From JBBRDU01 sp038230335 (GTDB lineage Bacteria; Verrucomicrobiota; Verrucomicrobiia; Chthoniobacterales; UBA10450): 64,000 nt of DNA. Under the pieces are notes generated by a model, which was not told where the DNA came from, searched no databases, and saw nothing but the letters and a program-made list of their open reading frames with translations. The first letter of the stretch is position 1. Each line of letters begins with the position of its first letter. The stretch lies in assembly GCA_038230335.1 (NCBI GenBank), contig JBBRNL010000001.1, positions 1 to 64,000 on the forward strand, read 5' to 3'. Positions 34,905-44,052 of this stretch are shown piece by piece. The position numbers and the translations under genes were made by a program.

Positions 34905-36079
34905 CAGGTCGGTTCGTAGTTTGCGCAGACCTCACGATAAATGCAAAACAGTTGCTCAAAAACACTCGGCCAGCTGTATAAGCGCGAAGCCGAATCCGAC
35001 ACGCTTTTGCCGGAAACGGACAGGATATCGAGACTGAAGCGCTCGATGGCCTCGGTCAGGGATTCTACGGAGTTCTCGCGCGCCCACAGCTCTTGGGCGT
35101 GTAAAATGATTCTATCCATGTAGCTGCCGCGGATGCCGACCACGGGAGTTCCGCAAGCCTGACTCTCCAAAGCGACCAGCCCGAACGTCTCCTGCACCCC
35201 CGGATGAACGAATAGATCGGCGGCGCGGTAGTAACGCGCCAATTCGAGGGAGTCGGTGCAATATTGAATCCAAGACACACTGGCCCCTTGCCCTTGCAAC
35301 TTTATCAGGCCGTCGCGTTGCGAACCATCGCCCACAATCAGAAGATGAAACTGACCGGGCCGGCGCCGTTCCAGAACATCGAAAGCTTCGAACAGGGTTT
35401 GGGTATTCTTGTCCTTCGACAGTCGGCCTACGTACAACAGGAGTTTCTTACCATCGGCAATCCCAAGCGATTCGCGCGTGGTCCATCGATCATTCGGCTC
35501 AGGCCTGAATATTTCTGTATTAACACCAAGGCTCACCAGCTGCACATTGGCGACGCCCCATCCGGTCAACAGTTCGGCTAAAGGCTGAGACGGAACCAAT
35601 GTCTTCTCGAAACGGTTATAGAGATTCCGGACATATCGTTGCGCCAAATCCATGACTGCTTCGGTCGCGATCCGGCCAACATATTTTGCGGTGCTGCGCA
35701 GGTAGGCCTCGGCAAAGTGCGAATGATAAAATCCCACGACCGGGATTTTTAAAGCAGCCCCCGACGCGATCGATTTCCACGCAATCTGATACGGGTCGCT
35801 CGACTCGATGATATCGGGTCGCTCGCGTTCCAGAATTTCTTCCACGAATCGCAGATTGAGGAGAGCGCGATAGCGCGAACGTCGCGAGAGCAACGGCGAA
35901 TGGATGGAATAGACGTGCGACCTCCCGTTGATCGTCCGTTCCGTTTTCGCTCCGGGAACAATCAGGATGTGCTCGTCGGCGGGCGAATGTTGTTCGATGA
36001 ACGCGATCTTCTCGTGCACGTAACGTTTCACTCCGCCGCTGAGCGGAGAGTAAAATTGCGTGAGATCGCAAATCTTCAC
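34904..36079 (-). CDS. Family 4 glycosyltransferase
   Basis: This 391-residue GT-B fold enzyme moves a sugar from a nucleotide-sugar. The N-terminal acceptor domain has FYSPLSGGVKRYVHE and GFYHSHFAEAYLR. The C-terminal donor domain has LLYVGRLSKDKNTQTLFEAF, LLIVGDGSQRDGL and the E-x7-E type site HPGVQETFGLVALESQACGTPVVG. The first codon is GTG. It precedes the acetyltransferase and is probably part of a surface or storage glycan pathway. Confidence 0.9.
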   Translation of the reverse strand: MKICDLTQFYSPLSGGVKRYVHEKIAFIEQHSPADEHILIVPGAKTERTINGRSHVYSIHSPLLSRRSRYRALLNLRFVEEILERERPDIIESSDPYQIAWKSIASGAALKIPVVGFYHSHFAEAYLRSTAKYVGRIATEAVMDLAQRYVRNLYNRFEKTLVPSQPLAELLTGWGVANVQLVSLGVNTEIFRPEPNDRWTTRESLGIADGKKLLLYVGRLSKDKNTQTLFEAFDVLERRRPGQFHLLIVGDGSQRDGLIKLQGQGASVSWIQYCTDSLELARYYRAADLFVHPGVQETFGLVALESQACGTPVVGIRGSYMDRIILHAQELWARENSVESLTEAIERFSLDILSVSGKSVSDSASRLYSWPSVFEQLFCIYREVCANYEPT

Positions 36080-36163
36080 GGGTCTAACTCGTCACTGACG
36101 CAGAGTCGCAAGCGACCCCTCCAAGTATAGTCTCGTGCAAAGAATGGCGTATTCGTGCAGGAA

Positions 36164-37087
36164 TCAGTGCTCCAGGCCGCTTAAGTAGCGTTCCGCTTCC
36201 ATGGCGGCGGCGCAACCGGTGCCGGCCGCCGTGATGGCCTGCTTGTAAACGCGATCGGAAACATCCCCCGCGATAAAAACACCTGGATGCTTGCTCTCGA
36301 CCAGATGATTGGCCAGCAAGTAGCCCTCTGGGTCCGTCTCCAGCTTGCCTTGAAAAGCTTTCGTGTTCGGATCATGCCCGATGGCGACAAAGACGCAGCC
36401 GACCGGGAGTTCCCGTTCTTCGTTCGTTTTGACATCGCGCAAAGCGACGGCGCGCATCTCGCCTTTTTCATCGGGGATATATCTCGTCACAACCGTATTC
36501 CAGATCGGCTCGATTTTTGAATGGGCCGCCACGCGGTCGGCCATAATCTTGGACGCACGCAACTTGTCGCGCCGATGGATCAGGTAAACTTTGGAGGCGA
36601 ACCGAGTCAGAAAAAGCGCTTCCTCCGCGGCCGAATCTCCTCCCCCGACCACGCAGACCGGCACATTCCTGTAGAATGCTCCGTCGCAGGTGGCGCATGA
36701 AGTCAGCCCGTGACCGATCAGCTTCTGCTCGTCATTCAACTTTAACCAACGCGCGGCCGCGCCGCTCGCCACGATCAAAGACTGCGTCTCCAGCCATTCG
36801 TCGTCGGCCTTGATGCGCACGTTTGGACCGCTCATCTCGAAATCTTCGACGGCCGCGTAGGAGAAGCGGGCGCCAAACTTCTCGGCCTGCTGGTGCATGT
36901 TCATGATCAATTGCGGACCTTCGATGCCGTCGGGAAATCCCGGGTAATTTTCCACCAGGGTGGTGGTGGAAAGCTGTCCGCCGGGCTGAGGACCCTCCAG
37001 CACGAGCGGGCTCAGGTTCGCGCGCGCCGCGTAAATTGCCGCGGTCAACCCGGCGCAACCGCTCCCGACGATGATCACCTTCTCCAT
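36164..37087 (-). CDS. trxB: Thioredoxin reductase
   Basis: This 307-residue FAD/NADPH disulfide reductase matches the usual length of low-molecular-weight TrxB. It has the FAD motif GSGCAGLTAAIYAARA, the redox pair in SCATCDG (Cys131, Cys134), NADP-binding VVGGGDSAAEEALFL with HRRDKLRAS, and the final GVFIAGDVSDRVYKQAITAAG. It keeps thioredoxin reduced in the cytoplasm. It is divergent from the Fpg-like gene. Confidence 0.95.
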   Translation of the reverse strand: MEKVIIVGSGCAGLTAAIYAARANLSPLVLEGPQPGGQLSTTTLVENYPGFPDGIEGPQLIMNMHQQAEKFGARFSYAAVEDFEMSGPNVRIKADDEWLETQSLIVASGAAARWLKLNDEQKLIGHGLTSCATCDGAFYRNVPVCVVGGGDSAAEEALFLTRFASKVYLIHRRDKLRASKIMADRVAAHSKIEPIWNTVVTRYIPDEKGEMRAVALRDVKTNEERELPVGCVFVAIGHDPNTKAFQGKLETDPEGYLLANHLVESKHPGVFIAGDVSDRVYKQAITAAGTGCAAAMEAERYLSGLEH

Positions 37088-37159
37088 CTATAAACGTAGC
37101 ACGCGCGGCAAGTGCGCAAAGCCGATTGCCGCGCCTCCGGTCCGTATCTACCCTGCGGC

Positions 37160-37954
37160 ATGCCCGAGCTGGCCGAGGTGGAATGGTATCGCAAACAGTG
37201 GGATCCTGGGCTGGGTAGCCGGGTCGCAGGCGTGGACGTGCATGCCCGGAAGCGCGTTTTTCGAGACACTGACACGCGACGACTGAGGGAGTGTCTCGTT
37301 GGGCAAAAGTTTGTGCGGTCCGTCGCGCTTGGTAAACGGATGCTCTTCCAATTTTCCGATGAGAATTGGCTCGGCGTTCATCTGGGAATGACCGGCAGCC
37401 TCCGCGTGGAGCCGGTGAGATTTACGCCGGACAATCATGATCATCTGGTCCTTCGGCAATCGGCACGCACACTGGTTTTCCGCGACTACCGGCAATTTGG
37501 ACGCGTCCGCTTTCATCACGGCTCGAACCAGCCAGACTGGTGGCAGAGCGACGCGCCTGAGATCGGATCGAAGCGCTTCGATTCCACTTTCCTCGACATT
37601 TTTCTGGATCGGCACAAGAAATCCCCGGTCAAGGCGGTCTTACTTTTGCAAGACGGCTTCTCCGGGATCGGAAACTGGATGGCCGACGAAATTTTGTGGC
37701 GTGCAAAAATTCTTCCGAGCAAAGCCGCGGGGAAGCTCACTGCGTCGCAACGCGCCTCGCTCCTGCGTGAGACAAGATTTGTGGCCAGGCGCTCTCTGGC
37801 GAGTCTCGGTCGCGACTATTCAGATCCGCCGGACAGCTGGCTCATTCACGAACGTTGGAGCCCGAGAGGCGTGTGTCCAAAACATCGGACGCTCTTGCGA
37901 CGGGCGACCATTGGCGGGCGCACGACGGCGTGGTGCTCAATGTGCCAGCGCTAA
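37160..37954 (+). CDS. Fpg/Nei-type DNA glycosylase
   Basis: This 264-residue protein starts MPELAEVEW, with catalytic Pro2 and Glu3, and Lys59 (ALGKR) on the beta-hairpin; the H2TH region is GFSGIGNWMADEILWRA. It removes oxidised bases in base-excision repair. The C-terminal zinc finger reads CPKH...CSMC, so the second ligand is His instead of Cys. ATG at 37160 is required to place Pro2 as nucleophile. Fpg versus Nei cannot be decided by eye. Confidence 0.88.
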   Translation: MPELAEVEWYRKQWDPGLGSRVAGVDVHARKRVFRDTDTRRLRECLVGQKFVRSVALGKRMLFQFSDENWLGVHLGMTGSLRVEPVRFTPDNHDHLVLRQSARTLVFRDYRQFGRVRFHHGSNQPDWWQSDAPEIGSKRFDSTFLDIFLDRHKKSPVKAVLLLQDGFSGIGNWMADEILWRAKILPSKAAGKLTASQRASLLRETRFVARRSLASLGRDYSDPPDSWLIHERWSPRGVCPKHRTLLRRATIGGRTTAWCSMCQR

Positions 37955-37997
37955 ATTGGACAACCGAATTACGTAGCGCAACTACCGCGTTGACGGC

Positions 37998-38116
37998 TGT
38001 CATCCTGAGCCAGCGAAGACGGCGAAGGATCTCACCTATTCAGACGGCAATACTCAAGCGTAGATTGCGTGATCGACGCAGCCTTTGCGGGGCTCCTCGC
38101 TTCGCTCGGGATGACA
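37998..38116. repeat. MITE-like palindromic repeat, copy 1
   Basis: It starts TGTCATCCTGAGC and ends GCTCGGGATGACA, which are inverted repeats of each other. Within it lies GGCGAAGGATCTCACC. The first 50 bases match the reverse complement of 56027-56140 at most positions. It has no coding potential. It fits a small dispersed repeat of the chromosomal part; no copy was seen in the mobile element. Confidence 0.65.
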
Positions 38117-38206
38117 CGCGTTAGGTATGGTTGTCACAATGGCGACAACCCTCCCACAAATGACTAGGACGCGCGCGCGGACGCTGCAGCGCGGTCCCTA
38201 CCAAAC

Positions 38207-39766
38207 TCAAGCCGTTACGTAGACCGTGATCTTGTGGAGCCCAGTTGCACCCGAGAACGGGCTGCGATCGTCTTCAAACTCCTGGACAGCGCCTTCCCCA
38301 TCGGTGGCGCGGACGACGATCGTGTACTCACCCGGACCTTCCGGTCTCCATCCCCCGTGCGCACTCCAGAGCGACCACGCCAGATCGCGGCCGGAATAAT
38401 AGATCTCTGAGTCATCCCAGCTTTCGCCGTCATCAAAACTGATTTCCACACGCGAGATTCCGCGGTCACCGCCATAAGCAACGCCTTTGACCTCGATTGG
38501 ACCACTCATTTTGCCAAGGGAAATGGTGGCGTAAGCGTCGGGCATATCAATGCGCGAGCGCGTCGGCGTGATGAAGTCAGGACCCCAGCCTTGTGCCTCA
38601 TAGAATCCTTTGGCCTCAACCGGAGTGAGTTCGATTCGAGTCAGCCACTTCACGTGTTTCTCACCGAAGTATCCAGGCACGATCACGCGGACGGGATAGC
38701 CATGCCGGTGGGGCAGGCTGACTCCGTTCATTTCGTAGGCGACCAATGTTGTCGCCTCCATTGCCTTTTCGAGAGGAATCGTGTCGGTGTAATTGTCCAC
38801 CCCGTGCAGGCGGACTTTCATCGCATTGGAAAGGGGGCCGGTCTGGTCGAGGAGATCGCGCATGGGAATCCCTTTCCAGACCGCGTTGCTCATAAGTCCG
38901 GCATCGAGCCCGTTGCTGATGCACATCAAAGTGGTTTCCTGCTCAACTGGTGTCATCGCTTTCAAATCCTGGAAGCGGTAGGTGCGTGGATTTTGCACAA
39001 GGCCATCGATTTCAAGGTGCCAGAGGGAAACATCAACCTTTGGATCAACCACATTCTTCGTCACGCAATAGAACAGGTCGTTAGGCGTAATCGGCTGCAC
39101 GTCGCGCCCTTTGTACTGCGTCCCGTCGTAACTGAATGTGGCCAGGCCGTAGAGCCGGCGCATCAATGCGGCCCCGCCCCCCGCCAAAACAAGGCCGAGC
39201 CCGCCCAGGATTAAAGCGCGCCGCCCGATCACCGGGGTAAATTCATCAGAGCCACCACTTGGGCCGCGCCGGCGCGTCAACACTTCGAAGCAACCGACTA
39301 ACGTTCGTTCGAACACGACTACGCTCAAAGCGAAGCCGACCAGTGTGACAAGGCTCGCCGCGTTGATGGGCAGCCCGCGGTAGCTCGTTCCGAGGACTGG
39401 CCACAAGACAATGGCCACAGCCACGAGTGGGAGGAGGATAAAAATTCCAACGCTGGCAAAAGTGACGCGTTGCGCAGCGCGGCCGCGCATGACCAGCCCG
39501 AAGATTCCGCCGGCCAACGCTCCCACCACGAGCTGTCCGGCCATGGTCGAGCCGACCCCCAGTTCCTTTAAATGATTATACCCGCCAACCCGGCCCATGA
39601 CGGCGAGAAACGGACCGGGTGGAATAAACACCGATAACCGATCACCAATGATGGCCAGCGGCGTGGCAATGCCAAGGAGGGCAAGGAGGAGCATCATCAC
39701 TGTCATCGCGATGGCTGCGATAAGCCCCGCCAGCAATCCGATGAATAGCGCCTTGGTTTTGCTCAT
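38207..39766 (-). CDS. Membrane-anchored sulfite-oxidase-like molybdopterin protein
   Basis: This 519-residue protein has an N-terminal half (1-200) with about five or six membrane helices. A molybdopterin oxidoreductase domain (about 225-400) follows, with the Mo-binding Cys282 in TTLMCISNGLDAG and the signature LPHRHGYPVRVIVPGYFGEK. The end is a dimerisation Ig-like domain (SRVEISFDDGESWDD). It belongs to the sulfite oxidase/YedY group; the electron acceptor is not encoded next to it. An extra-cytoplasmic location of the catalytic domain is inferred. Confidence 0.88.
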   Translation of the reverse strand: MSKTKALFIGLLAGLIAAIAMTVMMLLLALLGIATPLAIIGDRLSVFIPPGPFLAVMGRVGGYNHLKELGVGSTMAGQLVVGALAGGIFGLVMRGRAAQRVTFASVGIFILLPLVAVAIVLWPVLGTSYRGLPINAASLVTLVGFALSVVVFERTLVGCFEVLTRRRGPSGGSDEFTPVIGRRALILGGLGLVLAGGGAALMRRLYGLATFSYDGTQYKGRDVQPITPNDLFYCVTKNVVDPKVDVSLWHLEIDGLVQNPRTYRFQDLKAMTPVEQETTLMCISNGLDAGLMSNAVWKGIPMRDLLDQTGPLSNAMKVRLHGVDNYTDTIPLEKAMEATTLVAYEMNGVSLPHRHGYPVRVIVPGYFGEKHVKWLTRIELTPVEAKGFYEAQGWGPDFITPTRSRIDMPDAYATISLGKMSGPIEVKGVAYGGDRGISRVEISFDDGESWDDSEIYYSGRDLAWSLWSAHGGWRPEGPGEYTIVVRATDGEGAVQEFEDDRSPFSGATGLHKITVYVTA

Positions 39767-39821
39767 GGCCGGGACATCTTACAAATACGAGGAGGCAACG
39801 GGAATTAAATTCCCGGACGAC

Positions 39822-40517
39822 CTATCTTCGTCCGAAGACGATGCGGAGGAAGGTCGCGATGATTCTGCTTCCAGCCACGAATGTGCCGCGAACGGTGCCC
39901 GAAACTTTCGATTGCCCGCCGGTTCGGCAACGATGGCTCACCGGTATTTCAAGGACGCGCAACCCTGCCCGAGCTACACGCATCTGCATCTCCAAATTCC
40001 ATCCATAAGTTTGCTCCCGCATCCCCAGTTGCCGCAAAACCTCTGGCCTGATTGCACGAAACGGGGACATGTCGGTAAAGCGGACGCCGTATAAGATTCG
40101 CAGGATGAAACCGGCCATATAGCCGGAAGCGATTTGCGGGAAGTTCATGCTACCCGGTTCACGCTGACCGCGCGTGCGCGAGCCAATCACAAAATCCTGG
40201 GTGTTCGCCAGGATCGGCTGGACGAGCTGGCTCATAAACTCAGGACAATCGCTGCCATCTCCGTCGAGGAACACAATGACTTCGCAGTCATTCGAGATGG
40301 CGTTCACGCCAGCCTGACAAGCGCGTCCGTAGCCGCGATGCGGCTCGACCACCACCCTCGCGCCGGCGGCCTGCGCTCGCTCTGCCGTGCCATCGCTACT
40401 CCCATTGTCGACTACGATGACTTCGCTCGGTATGCAGGTCTCATGGATTTCGCTAACGACGGCGAAGATCGGCTCTTCTTCGTTGAGCGCGGGAATGATA
40501 ACGGAAACGAGGGCCAT
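39822..40517 (-). CDS. Family 2 glycosyltransferase (dolichol-phosphate-mannose-synthase-like)
   Basis: This 231-residue GT-A enzyme starts VSVIIPALNEEEPI and has VIVVDNGSSDGTAE, then the metal-binding DGDGSD, and ends with a partial hydrophobic helix region. The layout resembles DPM1-type polyprenyl-phosphate glycosyltransferases. It lies 27 bp behind the epimerase gene on the same strand, in a three-gene group with the epimerase and the TIGR04282-like gene. Confidence 0.88.
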   Translation of the reverse strand: MALVSVIIPALNEEEPIFAVVSEIHETCIPSEVIVVDNGSSDGTAERAQAAGARVVVEPHRGYGRACQAGVNAISNDCEVIVFLDGDGSDCPEFMSQLVQPILANTQDFVIGSRTRGQREPGSMNFPQIASGYMAGFILRILYGVRFTDMSPFRAIRPEVLRQLGMREQTYGWNLEMQMRVARAGLRVLEIPVSHRCRTGGQSKVSGTVRGTFVAGSRIIATFLRIVFGRR

Positions 40518-40544
40518 TTTGCCGGCGCGACAGGTCGTGTCGCC

Positions 40545-41678
40545 CTACCCCGCTCGAACTTGGTGTACTATCCCCTTGTTCTTGAGAATCGTCGCCGCCT
40601 CGCTGAAGTAATCGCGCACGTCGGTTTGACTACGGATCCAATCGAGATAACGCCCTATCCCAGAGGCAAGGTCCACCTGCGGCGCGTACCCAACCCCGCG
40701 AATCCGGGTGGTGTCACTGGTTAGATGGCGCATCTCGCCGGGCCGAAATTCTCCTTTGGCCTCAGGCGCAATGCGAATGTTCAGGGCCTCCGAGATTTGT
40801 TCAGCGATCTGGCGGATCGGAACTCCGCGGCCGCTGCCCACATTCACCGGTAATCCATCAAGCGCGTCCGACTCAGCGGCGAGCAGATTGGCGCGCGCGA
40901 TATCTTCCACAAAGGAAAAGTCGCGCGTCTGTTCACCATCTTCGTAGAGGACGGGTGGAAGATCATTGAGCAACCGGGTGCAAAAAATGGCGATCACACC
41001 CGTGTAGGGGTTGAAAATCGATTGGCGCGGTCCGTAGGTACAGGAGTAACGCAGAGCCACCGTTGGGATGCCCATCTGTTTCCCCCACAACAGGACCAGC
41101 TTTTCCTGGTCCACCTTCGTTAGGCCATAAACGGTTTCTCCTCCGACGGGGGCATTTTCCGGAGTTGGTGTGGCCGTAGTGATCGCGTCGCAGAGCGGAC
41201 AATGCACTGACCAGTCGCCCTGACGCAGTTGTTCCACCGGACGGACCTCCGGGAAAACCAGGCCATGCTGCGGACAAGTTCCCGCGCCCTCGCTGTAGAC
41301 CGCCTGGGAACTGGCCACCACTATTTTTCGGATGGGCAGGTTCTTCTCCCGGATTACTTCGAGGAGGAGGGCCGTGCCGAAAGAATTTACGTGAACATAT
41401 TTGGCGATATCCGGCATGTAACCCCCGTAGGCGGCCTGATGAAACACAACGTCTATGTCGGTTAAGGCGTTATCCATGGTATCGCGATCGCGCACGTCGC
41501 CCTCGCGGAACTCTGCCTTGGCCGAAACCCATTCGGGCTTGCCGCGCCGGTGCGTTTGCGGCTCCAGGTTATCGAGGACACGAACTGTCCATCCCTCCGC
41601 CAGGAGGAGGTCAGTCAGGTGCGAGCCGATCAGGCCCGCTCCACCTGTGACCAATGCGTACTTTCCATGTTTTGCCAT
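40545..41678 (-). CDS. NAD-dependent sugar epimerase/dehydratase
   Basis: This 377-residue extended SDR has the NAD-binding VTGGAGLIGSHLTDLLLAEG and the catalytic YGLTKVDQEK (YxxxK), with VVASSQAVYSEG before it. It also carries CPQHG...CPLCDA in the middle, an insertion that could bind zinc. The substrate is probably a nucleotide-sugar. ATG at 41678 is chosen over an upstream frame start at 41702. Confidence 0.88.
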   Translation of the reverse strand: MAKHGKYALVTGGAGLIGSHLTDLLLAEGWTVRVLDNLEPQTHRRGKPEWVSAKAEFREGDVRDRDTMDNALTDIDVVFHQAAYGGYMPDIAKYVHVNSFGTALLLEVIREKNLPIRKIVVASSQAVYSEGAGTCPQHGLVFPEVRPVEQLRQGDWSVHCPLCDAITTATPTPENAPVGGETVYGLTKVDQEKLVLLWGKQMGIPTVALRYSCTYGPRQSIFNPYTGVIAIFCTRLLNDLPPVLYEDGEQTRDFSFVEDIARANLLAAESDALDGLPVNVGSGRGVPIRQIAEQISEALNIRIAPEAKGEFRPGEMRHLTSDTTRIRGVGYAPQVDLASGIGRYLDWIRSQTDVRDYFSEAATILKNKGIVHQVRAG

Positions 41679-41747
41679 GTGAGCGCACCGTAAGTTGGAC
41701 AAGCGGTTGTGCCAAGCGACGGTAGGAACAAATCCGCGGTCGCTTCT

Positions 41748-42518
41748 TCAATTCTGTCTTCCGAAAATTTCAGGCCCTTTCTTTTCGACAAGCTGCTTCA
41801 AATACCTTGCCGTATTTAGAGCTATGTCGGCATTATCCGGCGCGTTTTGGACAAGCTCCCGCCAGAGGCGATGCAATGTCGTGCGATCGTCCACGTCGAA
41901 TGCGGTGGGCAGAAGGTGAACCGGTAAGCCCAGTTCCTCGGCCCGGCGCATGGTCTGCTCAAACACTCGCTCCGTGCTCCAGTCTATTTCCTCGAAGACC
42001 CGGCGCGGCAGATTTTTTAATCCGATCAGATAGTATCCGCCGTCATCGGACGGACCCAGCACGATGCGTTCGCCAGGCTTGGCCAATTCATCCGCGGCCG
42101 CCGCAAAACTCGTTGCCGGCACAGTGGGACTGTCTGAATTGATTAGGCACACAGACGCGAAGCCAAGATTGAACAGGTCTTCGGCCGCACAGATTAACCT
42201 CTCGCCGAAAGCGCTGCCACGTTGCGGAACGAGGAAGAAGTCGCTCGGCAGAATTCCTTCGTAGGCCAACTCAGCTCCGACCGGCGTATATACACCCACG
42301 CCACGACCGGATGATTGCTGACCGGCCGCTGAAATCGAATGCGCTATATCTCTTAGAAAGCACTTGTTGATTTCGGCTGCTTCTTCCGGCGCAAGCGGCG
42401 GAGTTAATCGCGTCTTTACTTTGCCCGGTTCAGGGGCCTTGGTCATAATCCCGAGCGCACACAGATGGGGCGGCACTGGTGCTGATTTGGTTGAGTCTAG
42501 AATTGTATGCAACGACAT
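41748..42518 (-). CDS. TIGR04282/DUF2064-like glycosyltransferase
   Basis: This 256-residue protein has MTKAPEPGKVKTRLTPPLAP, the characteristic start of the TIGR04282 family of nucleotidyl/glycosyltransferases, then INSDSPTVPA and GPSDDGGYYLIGL. Members are linked with arsenosugar synthesis in some bacteria, but the arsenic context is absent here. It heads the minus-strand glycan gene group. Confidence 0.85.
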   Translation of the reverse strand: MSLHTILDSTKSAPVPPHLCALGIMTKAPEPGKVKTRLTPPLAPEEAAEINKCFLRDIAHSISAAGQQSSGRGVGVYTPVGAELAYEGILPSDFFLVPQRGSAFGERLICAAEDLFNLGFASVCLINSDSPTVPATSFAAAADELAKPGERIVLGPSDDGGYYLIGLKNLPRRVFEEIDWSTERVFEQTMRRAEELGLPVHLLPTAFDVDDRTTLHRLWRELVQNAPDNADIALNTARYLKQLVEKKGPEIFGRQN

Positions 42519-42956
42519 CTGTCCCGGAACTTGTTGGTCACCCTGAATAGAATGATTTCTTTTTTAGGGCAAAGATTCTTAATCTTCTGCGCGGTAATAA
42601 GTAGCGATGCCGTGTTGCTTCGCCACGCGTAGAAGGATTTTAAATCGGTGTGAATAAGGAGGAGACCTGGAATCAACAAAGCTTCGTGGGTAAGCAACGA
42701 CCCGACTTGTACCGAGTTGTTCGAAGTTGTTGGATTATTGCTGTTCGTTCCGCTAACACCAAAATAATGAAAGTGTTGCTGGCGTTGTCGCGGGCGCGCG
42801 TGTTCAGGCGATGACACGGACCCGTTTTGGCCCGTGCGCCTGGATTCCCCGAAGACCATTGACGAAGAAGTATGTCGCGGCTGCCTCTCCCTGGTCGAAA
42901 ACGTGCTTGGTCAAGTTGACCCAAAGTCACGGCACGAACGAATATAGGATCTGATC
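42519..42956. other. 438-bp region upstream of metF
   Basis: No frame here has convincing domain character. There is a small dyad AAGATT/AATCTT near 42570, and an upstream element for metF is expected. I could not identify a SAM riboswitch from its core sequence. A frame ending at 42948 with VENVLGQVDPKSRHER looks protein-like but has no start. Confidence 0.4.
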
Positions 42957-43880
42957 ATGCACATCACGGACATCATGCAGGGTGATTCTCCGACGTTTTC
43001 GTTCGAGTTCTTTCCTCCGAAAACGCCCGCGGCAGCCGAGATTCTATATCAAACAATTCGCGACCTCGAATCCTACATGCCGCACTTCGTCAGCGTTACT
43101 TATGGAGCCGGGGGCTCAACGCGAGATTTGACCCATGATCTGGTCGAGCGCATTCAAACCACGACAAAACTGGATCCGATCCCACACCTAACGTGCGTCT
43201 GTCACAAGAAAGACGAGATAGAATCGATTCTGATTCGATATGCGAAAACTTGTATTGGAAATATTCTTGCGCTCGGCGGCGATCCGCCGCGGGGATGCAA
43301 CTATGACAAGTCTGGCGATGCCTTCCAACACGCGGTCGACTTAGTGAAGTTTATTCGCAGGTTCAACGAATCGGGCGGGCATCCGGATCGCCGCGGTTTC
43401 GGGATCGGTGTGGCCGGTTTTCCCGAAGGCCATCCCGCGACGCCCAATCGATTAGTCGAAATGGATCACCTCAAAGCAAAAGTCGACGCCGGCGCCGACT
43501 ACATCGTTACACAACTATTTTTCGATAATCGGGACTTCTTTGATTTCCGCGAACGCTGTGCGCTTGCCGAGATCCAAATCCCCATCATCGCCGGCATCAT
43601 GCCGATTACCTCGATCAGCGGGTTCAAGCGCATCGCCGAACTCGCCGGCGGCACGCGCTTTCCGGCCAAGCTTTTGCGCGCGCTGGAGCGATGCGAAGAC
43701 GATCCTGAAATGGTCAGCCGTGTCGGTGTTCACTTCGCCTTGGAACAATGTCACGATCTTTTGGATAACAATGTTGAGGGCATTCACTTCTACACGCTCA
43801 ATCGGTCCGACGCCACGCGGCTAATTTTTGACAGCCTCGGCATTCCCCGCCGGCGGAACGCACAGGCCCCGACGGCTTAG
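42957..43880 (+). CDS. metF: Methylenetetrahydrofolate reductase
   Basis: This 307-residue flavin enzyme reduces 5,10-methylene-THF to 5-methyl-THF for methionine synthesis. It shows the family marks FSFEFFPPKTP near the start, VSVTYGAGGSTRD, ILALGGDPPRG and GVAGFPEGHP, and a length close to E. coli MetF (296). It stands alone, and the following gene is 151 bp away. Confidence 0.95.
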   Translation: MHITDIMQGDSPTFSFEFFPPKTPAAAEILYQTIRDLESYMPHFVSVTYGAGGSTRDLTHDLVERIQTTTKLDPIPHLTCVCHKKDEIESILIRYAKTCIGNILALGGDPPRGCNYDKSGDAFQHAVDLVKFIRRFNESGGHPDRRGFGIGVAGFPEGHPATPNRLVEMDHLKAKVDAGADYIVTQLFFDNRDFFDFRERCALAEIQIPIIAGIMPITSISGFKRIAELAGGTRFPAKLLRALERCEDDPEMVSRVGVHFALEQCHDLLDNNVEGIHFYTLNRSDATRLIFDSLGIPRRRNAQAPTA

Positions 43881-44052
43881 TCGAGCGATACAACTCGCCG
43901 TCACCGGGGTCCCATCCTGGTGAGCGCCTGGCAGACGGGCGGAGGCCGCCGCGATCGAAGAGGATCCCAAGAGTATGTGTGATCACTCCCTTTCTCCGTT
44001 ACGAGATGACCGTTGATCTGGCGAGATTTGCGTGCGCCGTGCGAAGCGCGGA

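Noticed and set aside
42519..42956. SAM riboswitch upstream of metF
   Set aside because: No recognisable riboswitch core could be found by eye; a covariance search of this segment would decide.
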